From Liolophura sinensis (taxonomy: Eukaryota; Mollusca; Polyplacophora; Chitonida; Chitonidae): a DNA stretch of 64,000 bases. This document shows positions 47,486-59,119 of the stretch, piece after piece. Below the pieces are notes generated by a model. It did no database searches. It was given only the letters and a program-made list of their open reading frames with translations, and was not told where the DNA came from. Numbering within the stretch: the stretch's first letter is position 1; each line of letters starts with the position of its first letter. A program made the translations under genes and the position numbers. The stretch covers positions 1,430,501 to 1,494,500 of the forward strand of contig NC_088306.1 in the NCBI RefSeq assembly GCF_032854445.1. Reading direction: 5' to 3'.

Positions 47486-48690
47486 TGCATGTTTATATCG
47501 ATTTAACAAGAAAGTAGCTGAATTGTCCCCCACACTACTTACTTCTGCTCGTCTCTAAGCCATCAGATTCTTACTCCCTAGTCCGTTAAAACACTGACTC
47601 GCACTATCATTATGCTCTTCGCCAGCGAGGTCTTGTGTTTGAATCGAACTCTCACTGCATAAACTGTGGATTTAAGTTAGGATATTTGGCTGTGTTGTTT
47701 GTCGGGTGCTTCGACTTTATACAGCCGTAAGCCTGAATGACGTCATATAAATGAAATGGCGAGAAGCCGCATTCAAGTAAATATATAAATAAGTAAATAA
47801 CTGAATGGGGTGAAAACACCTCACTTATCAGAGCCTGGTAATAATATAGTTAATATAGTGAAAGTGCTAGACACTATTTGTTAGTCATCTGGCCGTGAAT
47901 GTGACAGCTTCTGTAGGACAAGAGATCGATTCTGCCATAGAGCTGGTTCTCGACGTTGTTAACAAGGGCACTGTGGCGGTAACATTGAGTTTAAGTGACA
48001 AGATGAACAACGGAGAGGGACAAAGTTTGGCGAGCAAATTAGGACTGTCATGAACTAAAGTCGTCCGTAAATGACCGAAGAGGTATATGACAGCGAGATA
48101 AAATGACGCCCCAGTTTCACTTAAAATTAATGAGCTATCGGTCAGCGGTGCTGGTTACCTAAATGAGATCGCTACTATATAGAGCCTCTGTCTGTATAGA
48201 GCCTGGAGTCGTAGTATAATTCCCTGCTGACAGGATGTACTTATCCATCAATCAAATACAAGTAACTATTTGGACTCTCCAGATAAACACCGTGTCCCTG
48301 ACACCATGGCTAAATCTCGTTCCTGTCAAACCAGCGTTTTTAAAGACTTAAATAAGTCTTTGTGCACATTTTTTGTTTGAGAGTTTAGCTTGACTTTGAC
48401 ATTTCTACATGATTTTAGTCGTATCACGACGATGATGCCTTCTGGCACTGTGGTTTCGAGGCAGGCATATTTATTTTGATTCTACCTCACTAATCGCATA
48501 CCAGCCGTCAACTAAAATGTACGTTCCAGGTCAATAATAGCAAGGTCAGTTCCTAAAACGAAGATGTCATACATGTTGAATATACCGGACGTGATTTATG
48601 TCAGATTCTAAAGTTCTTTAAAATAAATATTGTTTGAGATGGCATACGTTATCGCATGTAGAAAGGTATCTGACCTGCCTTACCCCAGGA
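47486..48690 (+). repeat. Paralogous 1.2 kb segment, copy 2 (pairs with 28420-29690)
   Basis: See 28420-29690; order is preserved throughout, including the SINE-3 at 47585-47800. Here the segment lies between two direct R-X copies. R-X does not flank the other copy in the same way. Confidence 0.85.
47585..47800 (+). mobile_element. SINE-3 copy inside the duplicated segment
   Basis: TGTGTTTGAATCGAACTCTC (B-box, mutated), GATTTAAGTTAGGATATTTG, CAGCCGTAAGCCTGAATGACG and an AAAT-rich tail. Ortholog of 28530-28775. Confidence 0.65.
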
Positions 48691-48852
48691 CAGTATAATC
48701 ATGTTGAATTACATCGCTACATTGGATATTTTAACAGTTGCTATTAAAGCGCAACTGAAATAGATCATTTGTGATCTACATCTGAATATATTCTAACATG
48801 GTACACGATTTGAACACTGATTTTACTCAGTCGTCTAGACCATACCTTGGTT

Positions 48853-49351
48853 AGTATTCTTGAATGCTGTCTAAAACATTCATGGTAAACACAGATTTTC
48901 AAACGCCTCCCTTTTTTCTGACGAAATTGTTTACGATTGTCGCGCCGTATTGCTGGAAGACGTCTTGATCGTACGTTACACTGCGCAAACGACTATACGA
49001 TCGTCGTGGACAGATTTATTGGCACCAAGGTCCTACAAACTGTGAGTGAGAAAAGTGGGAATTCCATATCCAGCGCCGGCATTGAATGTACGTTATTCAA
49101 GACTGTAACAGATTAAGGTCACGTGTTAGAGATCATCCCTGATTTCCCCCCACCGTGGGATAAGAGACGCAAACTAAGCAGGGTTTGATTAGTAAGCCAT
49201 TTTCGGGACGATGACGTGCGGCTCCTGAAATGGCCGAGACGAACTAATTTGTGAAAACATAAAATTACGTGGAGTTACCATTATTTTGCGTATCCAGACT
49301 GATGTCTTAGAAATGCTACCAAAGAAAGCTTCGGAAATTCTCATGAACTCA
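48853..49351 (+). repeat. R-X, long copy 2 (right of a direct-repeat pair)
   Basis: Counterpart of 46812-47371: AATGCTGTCTAAAACATTCA, GACGAAATTGTTTACGATTG, CGGGACGATGACGTGCGGC, CTAATTTGTGAAAAC and AGACTGATGTCTTAGAAATG. It is shorter by about 60 bp because of internal indels. Confidence 0.8.
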
Positions 49352-49504
49352 GCCAAGTAATTGATGTTTACTTTTGCCTGAGAGAACAATCAAGAACGGT
49401 CAAATCGTGACTGAGATTGATGTGCATGACACCTTATATACTAGCATGGAGCACCATTCAGGTACTAATTTTGTTCATTCCCCTTGCGTTTTTCCAACAT
49501 CTTT

Positions 49505-49660
49505 GCAAACTGCTGACTGCTTCTCTTTGCGCACATCACCCTAATTTATTATTCTATGTTCATTTTTACATCATTGGTGATTTGTGTGGAACGGTTTGGA
49601 AATTGGTCTTCCGATAACTGACTAAGATATACGAATGTCTGTTTCGACGTATAGATTTCA
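49505..49660 (+). repeat. Dispersed repeat R-W, copy 2
   Basis: CTGCTGACTGCTTCTCTTTG, GATTTGTGTGGAACGG, CCGATAACTGACTAAG and ATATACGAATGTCTGTTTCG are collinear with 15788-15915. It directly follows R-X, so the two may form one longer repeat. Confidence 0.7.
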
Positions 49661-49929
49661 ATAATCACATATGTTTCTTAAGTAGGACATGGCCTTGGAT
49701 GATAATTCATTTTAATTTCGAGAGATTTACTGGTTTTTCTGATTACATTTCAGATTTAGTTAAAATCGATTCCCACAGAAAAGTGTCTTTTCCAATTGCG
49801 TCAGATTGTACATGAAATAATTTGTCCACATAAAAATGATCCAAATAGGTACAACATATACACTGATGAACAGGAACATGACGTAATCAACGTTTTAAGT
49901 ATAAGGCTGGGTATTAGTAGCCTTGAAAC

Positions 49930-50175
49930 CTTCGTTGTGTTATTATGTTATTGTTAATTCAATGGCATGACTACATAGCATGTTAATAATGCTGGACCAG
50001 TGACGTCTACTAATAAATTACCATTAACATCGCTGTTTTTTTTTTCGAGCTCCGACTAATTCATGGTGCTATGGGCGTCTTAGTTGCTAACATCCACACG
50101 TATTCATAATCAGGTGAAATAAAACTTGAGATGAAGTAAAACTGACAAGACACGAAATTTCCCGCTTTACATGTA
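49930..50175 (+). repeat. Dispersed repeat R-Y copy
   Basis: GGACCAGTGACGTCTACTAA, ATTACCATTAACATCGCTG, TTCATGGTGCTATGGG and TAAAACTGACAAGAC in the family order. Its middle part (GTATTCATAATCAGGTG) is more diverged. Confidence 0.7.
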
Positions 50176-50752
50176 TCATTGTATTTCTCTTCATGATGTT
50201 GTCAGGCATATTTTATATCTTTAAATTGGCCATCTGGATGCTTGATTGCATCTGTGCACTCGGTTTACAGGCTTTGAACATGCCACATACATGAAGATAC
50301 AGCGTTGTTCTTAAAGTTCAGACGACCAGAACGCTGTGACGCTGACAGAGCTTGTAGATGAATTTGAAGAAGTGGCGTAGCATGGATACTCACTGGTCCA
50401 GAGACAGACTCATCGATATTCACCTGTAGTAAGCGCGCTAAATATGGTTATTCTCCAACTAAAACATATTGGTGTAAATTAAGTCTGCAGTCCAGGGACG
50501 TAATGTGTGCGGTTTAGTGTCTTATGTTCTGTGTTTACAATTGTTACAATGTCCTCAGTGTTAATGTTCTAACCTCATCTGTGTCCTTTTTGAGCCCTTA
50601 TTTAATGGAGTAAACACCGCCTGAGTGATTTTTTTTTGCGCCTGATATTTTACTGTTTAAACACGTCAGGTACAGGAGACACACAGACGTCCTCATCACA
50701 AAGGTATTCCATGGTAATGACGGTTGAGTTTTAAAATATTTTAAGTTTGCTG

Positions 50753-51436
50753 ACATTTAAGCTTTCATCCGCAAAAAAAGTTATCGATTCTTCACGGTGC
50801 TTCACAACCCTTTTATCTTATCCTTCTTAACAACGTCGTGTCGAAAGCACTTACTTTTAGCAGCATTATGCACTACACTCTAAGAAAGGTTGGTTCTTTA
50901 AGACACCCGACTTGGTTCTTTGGCATGCTACACAGGTGAAACTAAAGTTAGAACCAAACAAAGAACCAAATGTAAGTCTTTTTCCCGCTGCATCTGCTGC
51001 CACGCTCAAACACGGTCTACAGACCACTAAAGCGAATCTTTACTGGCCTGCACTGTACTTTCGGCAATGTTGGTTCTCAACCCTCACCACCAGGGGGCCG
51101 ACAAGACTGAACCAGCGCCACCTAACGACCGCGAGAGTACCTATAGCCAACACTAACGTTTAGATTTCACATTTTCCAGAGAGGTTTATTGCTTACCCAT
51201 GCAGCAGCAATCAAATATTTTCGATCATATTACATATATACCAACAGGTTCCACAGAGAACCAATTATAAGAGGAAAGAACCGCGGAGTTCTCAGAAGAA
51301 CCATAAAGAACCAAGATTTTTGAGAGTATACACCCTCTGGCGGTAGATGATGTAATTTGTGAAGTCCTCGGTGTAATATCAGCTCGTGTTTTTCTCAGCT
51401 TAAGGCTAATCTGTTACAGTAGGTCTAGCACAGATA
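50753..51436 (+). repeat. Paralogous segment carrying the MITE (occupied site)
   Basis: Left part (50753-50876) and right part (51328-51436) align with one continuous segment at 61074-61287: ATTCTTCACGGTGCTTC, AACCCTTTTATCTTATCC, then CCCTCTGGCGGTAGATG, TAATTTGTGAAGTCCTCG and TTACAGTAGGTCT. The interruption is exactly the MITE-like element. Confidence 0.85.
50877..51327. mobile_element. MITE-like element with 23-bp terminal inverted repeats
   Basis: A 451-bp non-coding element. Left end ACTCTAAGAAAGGTTGGTTC(TTT); right end, reverse-complemented, ACTCTCAAAAATCTTGGTTC(TTT): 19 of 23 positions match. GGTTCTT motifs recur beside both ends, in opposite orientations, like subterminal transposase-binding repeats. 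Absence from the paralog at 61181-61195 supports insertion. TAC lies next to both ends (50874-50876 and 51329-51331), but one extra A on the right makes the TSD uncertain (2-5 bp). The transposase superfamily cannot be named from this. Confidence 0.8.
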
Positions 51437-52165
51437 GATTTGCTCTGTTCCCTCAGTCAGTTTCCGACCATCGGGGCTATCTTTCGCTACTTTGTCATTA
51501 TACACCTTAAATCATCACATCCATGTGTGCCTGCATTAATATTTTGCTTTTTTATGGTTACCCTGGCGTTTAAACTCGCATCAACATGCTCATTGCTTGT
51601 ATTTAACAAATTACCACGTATTCTATCTATCAAATCTATGTTTGACTTCCGAATCCTTGATTTAGATTTGCAAAACTGCCGAAATGAAATGAAAATTTGG
51701 CATATTTTTGGATGTTTGGTATCAATATGTAACATGGCGGACTGTGCAGAGCGCCTGCATTTTGTCGAGGGGGGAAGCTATTTTGCAGTTATGGAACCAT
51801 AAAATGATGCTATGAACTGTGAGAATGTAAACTGATATTGTTGGGACGAACTATATTAGAGTCTTTTGTGAAGAAATCAACAACTGGACTGAAGATCTTC
51901 AAGAGCACTTGTGACTGTGTTACTTGATTAGAGTGTCAACTAGCTTTACTCAAAATGGCGACCAATGAACTGTGCACGGACAAATTAGAGGTGACTGGGG
52001 TGGAGTGAGACCTTTAACACAATTTGGCAAAAATATTTCTTAATACTCCAAGTAAGAAAACGAATTGATAGGTACTGTACTGCTATTAACATCGGCTTCA
52101 CTATAACACACCAAAATATTTACTTGCATAGACTTTCTCATAGTATCACATTTTTTTTCGGAAAA
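51437..52165. other. Unannotated stretch
   Basis: A 120-residue plus-strand frame (51440-51802) contains several hydrophobic stretches but no family motif, and an antisense frame is open too. I do not call a gene. Confidence 0.4.
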
Positions 52166-52272
52166 ATTGTCCAAGTACACCCATGTTCGGGGTGCAGCAG
52201 GTCAGGTCATGGGGTGCAGTACGACAGGTCATGGGGTGCAGCAGGACAGGTCATGGGGTGCACTTGGACAAT
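52166..52272. repeat. 22-bp tandem repeat bounded by an inverted repeat
   Basis: GGGGTGCAGCAGGACAGGTC(AT) occurs at 52189, 52211, 52233 and, cut short, 52255. The block is enclosed by ATTGTCCAAGTACACCC (52166-52182) and its near-perfect reverse complement GGGTGCACTTGGACAAT (52256-52272), 16 of 17 matching. A related GGGGTGCAGTGGGACAG sits 1 kb away at 53259-53275. Confidence 0.85.
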
Positions 52273-53539
52273 GGTTTAGTTAGTCATGAACTAAAGCAAA
52301 ATCATATTTCAAAGATATCCAAATGTGATCCAAACAGATCATGACTTTATCATTGAAGTTCAACATTTCTTCAATATACATGTAGGTCGGTTTTGCTTCC
52401 TCATCACTGAATTTTGCTTCCGAGCCCCTGTTTTGGAGAATGATGTGATCAGCTCTGGTGAAAGGTGTTCAGATTAGTGCAATCTGGGGTTCTTGGTATG
52501 GGTATACAAATGGTATTTGTAGAATGTTCGTTACCACAAATAAATAGCACAACTGAAAAACACAGAGGAATATAATAATCATTGTCATTACGGTTAAGCA
52601 GTCTCATGCATGTACAAATGTAATGTTGTGCTCGAAGCTATCTCTCAGACGTAAATGTGTGACAACTTAAGCTCAGAAAAAGATAGAAAATGTCTCAAAA
52701 GATATTTTGTAAGTTCAAAATTATACCTGAAAGTTAAATACATGTGTAATTTGTTCAGAAAGTTTGAATTGTTTTGCTGGTTACATAGCTATTGTTTTCT
52801 TAGATTATTTACCTAGTCATCGTCACCTGTGTGATATATTCTTGATTAACGATACAGCGTTTAACCCCAGGTAGAGAGATAATGAACAAGGATAAATCAT
52901 AATAACGCCCCAGATTTCTATTCCAAGAATTCGGGTAGGACTTTCCATTCTTTTTGGCGTGATGTGTGGTTGATAAAATCGTCAGCATGACAGCTGTAGT
53001 CAATAGGTAATCTTTTCGTTCTACCTCTTCTTGTTCATTACATACACGGACGTTGCTCCAGTAAAGTGTCTTCCGAATATTATCGAGGCCAAACCTGCCT
53101 GTCTATGATACAGATCAAGGGCCGTCTCCCTGATGAACTGTCCATTTTCAACAAGTTTAATTGTCTTCCCCATCAGTTGTCACACTTCCTTTTTCGAATT
53201 CGCGGAATTACGAAAAAAATATAACGTGTACAGCAATTGAATGTCTGTATTGTCACATGGGGTGCAGTGGGACAGTGTTTCACTCTGCCCCACGAAAAGT
53301 GGCCCAATGCGCCCCAAGTTGACAAACTACAGAATTGTTCAATTCTACCATGTTTGCCTTATTGATTAAAAACTAGTGACTGCATCAGTTGGTATCACAT
53401 ACCATTCAAAAGATCTAACTTAACGACAATACATTTCAGTACAGAACAGAAATAGTGCAAAAGTACAAATTTACTTACCTCTTTACCTCAGTATAATGTA
53501 TTTCGCTAACTTTTTTCACAAGCTGATGAACTATGACGG
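52273..53539. other. Unannotated stretch left of LINE 2
   Basis: No gene recognised. The GGGGTGCAGTGGGACAG motif at 53259 is followed by CTCTGCCCCACG and GGCCCAATGCGCCCC, C-rich short motifs that echo the 52.2 kb block in reverse. Confidence 0.4.
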
Positions 53540-56058
53540 ATGACTACATCTCGATGCAATCTCTATGCCATGTTGATAATGGGCGATTTTAATGACAGAT
53601 GTCTACACTGGGAAAAATACCACGAAATAAACGAATTGAAAATGAACCTTTTGATAGCAGAAAAAATAACTTTTTTAACTAATTAACTAACCGCTCGATA
53701 TACGGATGATACTACTTATGTATAAGATTTAATTATGACGGATTGTATTGGTTATGTAACTGACTACGGAGCTGCCTCAACAATGGCTAATCTCGACCAT
53801 TGTTCTATTAACTGTACTATAGAAATTTTATGCAACCACAAACCACAGGCTTTTGTAAGACGAGTGAGACTTCAAATGTGCCAATTTGTGTAGTCTGCGC
53901 AGTCTTCTCTCTGTTTCACGATTTGATGAGGTTAGTAATATTTTCTCTCACGTTAGTGACAAAGTATTTGTTTGGAACAGTTTATTTTTTGTCATGTTGC
54001 AATGAATGTATTCCGAACAAGAAAATCACTATCAGACCACGTGACAAGACTTGGATGACGAACGATGTTAGGTATAAGTTATGAGTGAGGAATTGTTTAA
54101 AAAATACAAACGGACTAAGTCCAACTGGGATAAGTTTCGATTTTATATATCTAGAAGGGGGGTTAATAGTGTCAAACGTCAAGCAATACTGCGTTACTTC
54201 ACAAATTTAAAAGTTAAACTCTCCAACCCTCAGCTTGATACAAAGGCATACTGGTCGATAATGGAATCCCTCTAGGATCGAAAGCAAAACCTCTAATCCT
54301 CTTCTTGCTGTTAATGGCAAAAACGTGTCAAATGACATTGAAAAAAAAAGGGAATGAATTCTGTAATTTTTTCGCATCTCATTCAGCTCATCGCCACACC
54401 GTACCTATCTTACCACCTATTACGTATGTTACACAATCACGGCTCCGTTGTATACAGACCTGTGAACATGAGTTTAAACATTTCTTCGAGAGTCTTAATA
54501 CCCGGAAAGCCACAGGTACTGATGGTATAAACAACTTCATGCTTAAAAATACTACTGATTATACGGCAGCCTTCTGTATGGGTGTTGCAACACCTGTATG
54601 AGTATTGTATGTCCAATAATCTTCTTGTACCAAATAACTCTGGATTTTAAATATGGGGATTCGACTACATGCCAGTTAACAAAAATTGTTCCATGGCATA
54701 TACAAAAGTCTTGACAGTGGAAATGGCATAAGTCTATTTTTAGATGACTGTAACCCATTTGATAAAGTCTGGAATGATGATCTTTTGTTTTAAGTCAGAG
54801 AAATTATAGTTTGTGTTAACGGTACTGAGTCAGAAACTTATCCAATATATGCTGGTGTCCCACAAGGCTCTGTATTGGGTCCACTTCTCTTCTTAATTTT
54901 GTCAATGTTATTGGTATGAATATGGAATGTAACATTATATGTTCGCAGATGATACACCGTTGTCTGGTACCAACACTTTATCTCTTAATACCATGGAAAA
55001 AATTATCCCCTCTCATCCGAGGTTGAATTTAGAAGGCGAAGAGGTGAAAAGCGATCGGTCTTATAGACATCTCGGAATTATTCTCCAGCACAGTGGTAAA
55101 TGGAATGAGCATGTGTGAGCTATAGTTCAGAAAGGTAACATGAAGTTTGAGTATGATTAGTCTGGCCAGGCCAAGGGCGTACTCGGAAGTGTATGATCAC
55201 ACTGTCCCTTTGGCGTAATTACGTGTTCTATTGAATATGGGGGTATTCTGTGGCACTATCCAGCTTACTGGAAAACGTCCAACGTTGAGCAGCATTATTA
55301 GGTACAGAGGGATTACGTCGAATTTTGCATAAATCTGTTTTTAAATGAACCAAATTTGGAATCCTGGTAAGGGATCGTTTTCGATTTTTAAATGCCGAAT
55401 TCAGATTTTCTCTCCTTCCTTCTTTCCCAAGACCACCAAAGAATGTAATTCATTGCTGTTCATATCCAAAACTCCTCCTTGAATACGGTTTAAGCTCTTT
55501 TTGTACTTTCAAACAGTATCAGTGATATAACGTCACTGTATAATTCACTTTTCCCTATATTGTGTTCTGTAGGAAGAGAATGGGAGTAAGCGCTCTTCAG
55601 GGCACCTCTTTAACTACAGCATTATTGACGACCTGTCCTGTAATAAATGTAACCATATAGGTAAAACTACATCTCATTATTTCCTCGACTGCCCGGCTTG
55701 TGCCACTCACAGAAGCACATGCTTTACAGTATCTTCAGAATTCCACCTCCCTGGAGATCATCCTTCTATATTTTTTCCACGTCATACCAAACATATTACA
55801 CTATATTCTGATTAGGATCTCCTGAACTCAGCATGTATGAAATCAATTGATTTTAAAATCTGTACATAATTTTATAAGCATGTCCGATAGATTCACAAGC
55901 CAAACCCGGTAGTTATATGATTTGATTTCGATCTTATTTTTTGTTTTCATTAATTTATTTTATAAACTCTTGTATATGTCTTGTGTTCTCTATGTTATTG
56001 TCGAGGAGATCCCCTCGTGGCTATTAAGCTGTGGGAAATCCTCGCTAAATAAATAAAG
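53540..56058 (+). pseudogene. LINE 2 relic: Jockey/CR1-like endonuclease-reverse transcriptase, heavily decayed
   Basis: 5'-truncated ORF2 of a second non-LTR element. In order: endonuclease end GDFNDRCLHWEKYHE (from 53582) and NLDHCSINC (about 53790); linker KKYKRTKSNWDKFRFYISRR (about 54092); NEFCNFFASHSAHRHTVPILPP (from 54353); RT start NTRKATGTDGINNFMLKN; GVPQGSVLGPLLFL (about 54854-54895); an intact active-site box FADD (54942-54953); RHLGIILQHSGKWNEH (about 55065); and a C-terminal CNKC...HYFLDC zinc-like motif (from 55639). The element ends with a 3' UTR, GGAGATCCCCTCGTGGCTAT then AATCCTCGCTAAATAAATAA. Frameshifts, stops and deletions, including most of the LDxxKAFD region, make it inactive. 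It is older than LINE 1. Confidence 0.88.
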
Positions 56059-56089
56059 AATTATTTTAACCTAATATTTTAATGTTCGA

Positions 56090-56345
56090 TGTTTTAATGT
56101 TTAAATTTGATGACATCACAGCATTTTTAGTCATTCGAGTCCAATAACGTCTGATAAATTGCAACTAAAATCACTCCTTTGTTTCATCATTCTGTTATGC
56201 CATGCAGCTAGAGGGCGTGTAATTTGCTACTATTTATGCATTTATATGAACAAAAAATAGAATAAAACCCTAACTGAGGTAAATTAACAAGAAACCGGGT
56301 TTAACCGGTGATACGTGCGACGATTTACCAATTATCACATTGTGC
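56090..56345 (+). repeat. Dispersed repeat R-Y copy
   Basis: GTCCAATAACGTCTGATAAA, TTGCAACTAAAATCACTCC, AGAGGGCGTGTAATTTGC, AATAAAACCCTAACTGAGG and TAAATTAACAAGAAACCGGG. It abuts the LINE 2 tail. Confidence 0.75.
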
Positions 56346-57035
56346 ACGCAATTTTGTTTTACTTTCTATGATGTCCGTCTTTATAAAACAACTTTTACTG
56401 AACACGCGGTTTACTACATATTTGTGTGTTTAAACCATATTCTCGCCTGTGACCGTCCGTCCTCTGAAAAATGCGATCGTTTATTCCGAGATTCCGAAAT
56501 TTCCTGCAGCCTTAAACCTATGAGTGAAAATTTCGAAAATTCGGCGTTCAGATAAATAAACAAATCCACCAGTTTCTTCTTATGGAATAAAACCAAAATT
56601 TTTCGATGAAATGTGAAGGTAAGAGAAGATAGCCTTCACGCGTTTTTCAACCCTAACACTATCTGCTCTATTTTGTGATGGCCTTTTGACAACACACAGA
56701 TCGGGATTATTTAACGGCATACAAGCATTTCTGCATAAGCTTGTCTGAGAAGTCATTTTTAGCATATCCGGGGGAATTATCCAGGGAACTGGCAGCAGCT
56801 GAAAGGAAAGCATTGTATATCCCCCCCATTGTTAGTTTCGCCAATGCCTGACAAATTTAGATTTACGAAGAACTATGTTGACGTCACGAATCTATGTAAT
56901 ATTTCCATCACTATATCAGGAAAGTACAAGAATATTTAGGTGTTATGTCATGATTTTTACAAAAAAAATCTTTGTACTTCTGCCGGCTTGCATTTCTAAC
57001 CGCACAGCTGTATCAGTACATCCACTGAGTATTTA
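56346..57035. other. Unannotated stretch
   Basis: No gene recognised; short frames only. Confidence 0.4.
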
Positions 57036-57140
57036 CCGTCCTGTTTACACAAATATACTGTCCAAATTTACCGTCCTGTTTACACAAATATACTGTCCAA
57101 ATTTACCGTCCTGTTTACACAAATATACTGTCCAAAATAT
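57036..57140. repeat. Perfect 35-bp triplication
   Basis: CCGTCCTGTTTACACAAATA then TACTGTCCAAATTTA, 35 bp, starts at 57036, 57071 and 57106. The copies are identical until the last few bases of the third, which suggests a recent slippage or duplication event. Confidence 0.97.
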
Positions 57141-57837
57141 GGATCGACTATGACTTTAAATTCAGAATTATCTTTATTCTATATTATGCGGATCCAAAAA
57201 TGCAAGAAATAATTTACACCATATCGGCAACGTCACCGGGTATTGACCGGTTATTAGTTTAATCTTAAGACAACACACATTTGTTAGTAGATGTATCTTA
57301 CACCAAGCACAGTGACACTTGTATGAACACGATAGCAGACAGCTAGACAGAAAAAGATATTTGTATGCAATTATATTTAAGTTCAGTAATGATGTCCCTC
57401 GGTAAAGGGTTTAAGATGGTGTTTTTTCGATAACAGTATCACTTTTTATATAAATGGAAGCTACGGGTTCGCCGTCCCCTCCCCATATATAACAGGAGTA
57501 TAAGCGTTTTGCTGGTAATCTACATTCTGTGAAGGCGGGACAGTGGCTGAATGCATCAAATCCCCAAAGTAAGCACGTAGCAAATTAAAACGAAGATGTT
57601 GCGTGGAAGTTAGAGGAGTCTCTGTGTGTGTGTACTGACAAACCGGAAAAAGTTCTTTTTAGATAAAATGTCAAACTTCCTGTCCTGAAATAAAAAAGAA
57701 GTCTTTCTTCACTGAGTTGCGAGTCAAAGACTGTGAGTAAACACTATTATAAACATTGAAGATAAAATTCCACAGAACAGGCACCAATGTCAGTTCGGTG
57801 ACATTTATCAGCGTTTGTGGTGGTTTACACTCACCTT
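57141..57837. other. Unannotated stretch
   Basis: No gene or shared repeat was recognised. Confidence 0.4.
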
Positions 57838-59060
57838 AAAAGTTCACACCTGGAACGTTAGAAGTGTATAACAGTGGTTCATTAATGACAGGTGTTTGTC
57901 AAAGTTCACACTTGGAACGTTAGAAGTGTATAACAGTGGTTCATTAATGACAGGTGTTTGTCAAAGTTCACACTTGGAACGTTAGAAGTGTATAACAGTG
58001 GTACATTAATGACAGATGTTTGTCAAAGTTCACACTTACAACGTTAGAAGTGTATAACAGTGGGTTCATTAATGGCAGGTGTTTGTCAAAGTTCACACTT
58101 GCAACGTTAGAAGTGGTATAACAGTGGTACATTAATGACAGATGTTTGTCAAAGTTCAGTCTTGGAACGTTAGAAGTGTATAACAGTGGTTCAGTAATGA
58201 CAGATGTTTGTCAAAGTTCACACTTGGAACGTTAGAAGTGTGTTACAGAAGTTCATTAATGACAGGTGTTTGTCAAAGTTCACACTTGGAACGTTAGAAG
58301 TGTGTTTTAGAGGTTCATTAATGGGCAGATGTTGTCAAAGTTCACACTTGGAAACGTTAGAAGTGTATAACAGTGGTTCATTAATGACAGATGTTTGTCA
58401 AAGTTCACACTTGGAACGTTAGAAGTGTATAACAGTGGTTCATTAATGACAGATGTTTGTCAAAGTTCACGCTTGGAACGTTAGAAGTGTAAAACTGTGT
58501 TTCATTAATGACAGATGTTTGTCAAAGTTCAGTCTTGGAACGTTAGGAACGTGTATAACAGTGGTTCAGTAATGACAGATGTTTGTCAATGATCACACTT
58601 GGAACGTTAGAAGTGTGTTATAGAGGTTCATTAATGACAGGTGTTTGTCAAAGTTCACACTTGGAACGTTAGAAGTGTGTTTTAGAGGTTCATTAATGGC
58701 AGATGTTTGTCAAAGTTCACACTTGGAACGTTAGAAGTATAAAACAGTGTTTCATTAATGACAGGTGTTTGTCAAAGATCACACTTGGAACGTTAGAAAT
58801 GTGTTACAGAAGTTCATTAATGACAGATGTTTGTCAAAGTTCACACCTGGAACGTTAGGAGTGTGTTACAGAGGTTCATTAATGACAGGTGTTTGTCAAA
58901 GTTCACATTTAGAACGCTAGAAGTGAATTACAATGGTACATTCATGACAAATGTTTGTTCACACCTGGAACGTTAGAAGTATATTACAGTAGTTTATCAA
59001 TGACATTTTTTTATATCAAAGTTTACACCTCGAACGTAAGTGTATTATAGAGGTTCATTA
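57838..59060. repeat. 62-bp minisatellite, about 20 copies
   Basis: AAAGTTCACAC recurs every 62 bp (57901, 57963). Units contain TTCACACTTGGAACGTTAG, AAGTGTATAACAGTGG and TTCATTAATGACAGGTGTTT. Left units are nearly identical and right units (from about 58900) decay. TTCATTAATGAC is partly palindromic. The period is not a multiple of three, so frames close quickly. Confidence 0.96.
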
Positions 59061-59119
59061 ATGACCGTCCACAGGGTAACGAAAGTAAAAATGGCTTCCC
59101 AGTGGAAAGCTATTGTTTT

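Noticed and set aside
46812-49351. LTR retrotransposon
   Set aside because: The direct repeats lack TG...CA ends, and there is no primer-binding site, polypurine tract, gag or pol.
51440-51802. 120-residue hydrophobic ORF as a membrane protein
   Set aside because: No family motif, an antisense frame is open, and no supporting gene structure.
53540-56058. An active host reverse transcriptase gene
   Set aside because: Multiple frameshifts and deletions, and a typical LINE 3' UTR at the end.
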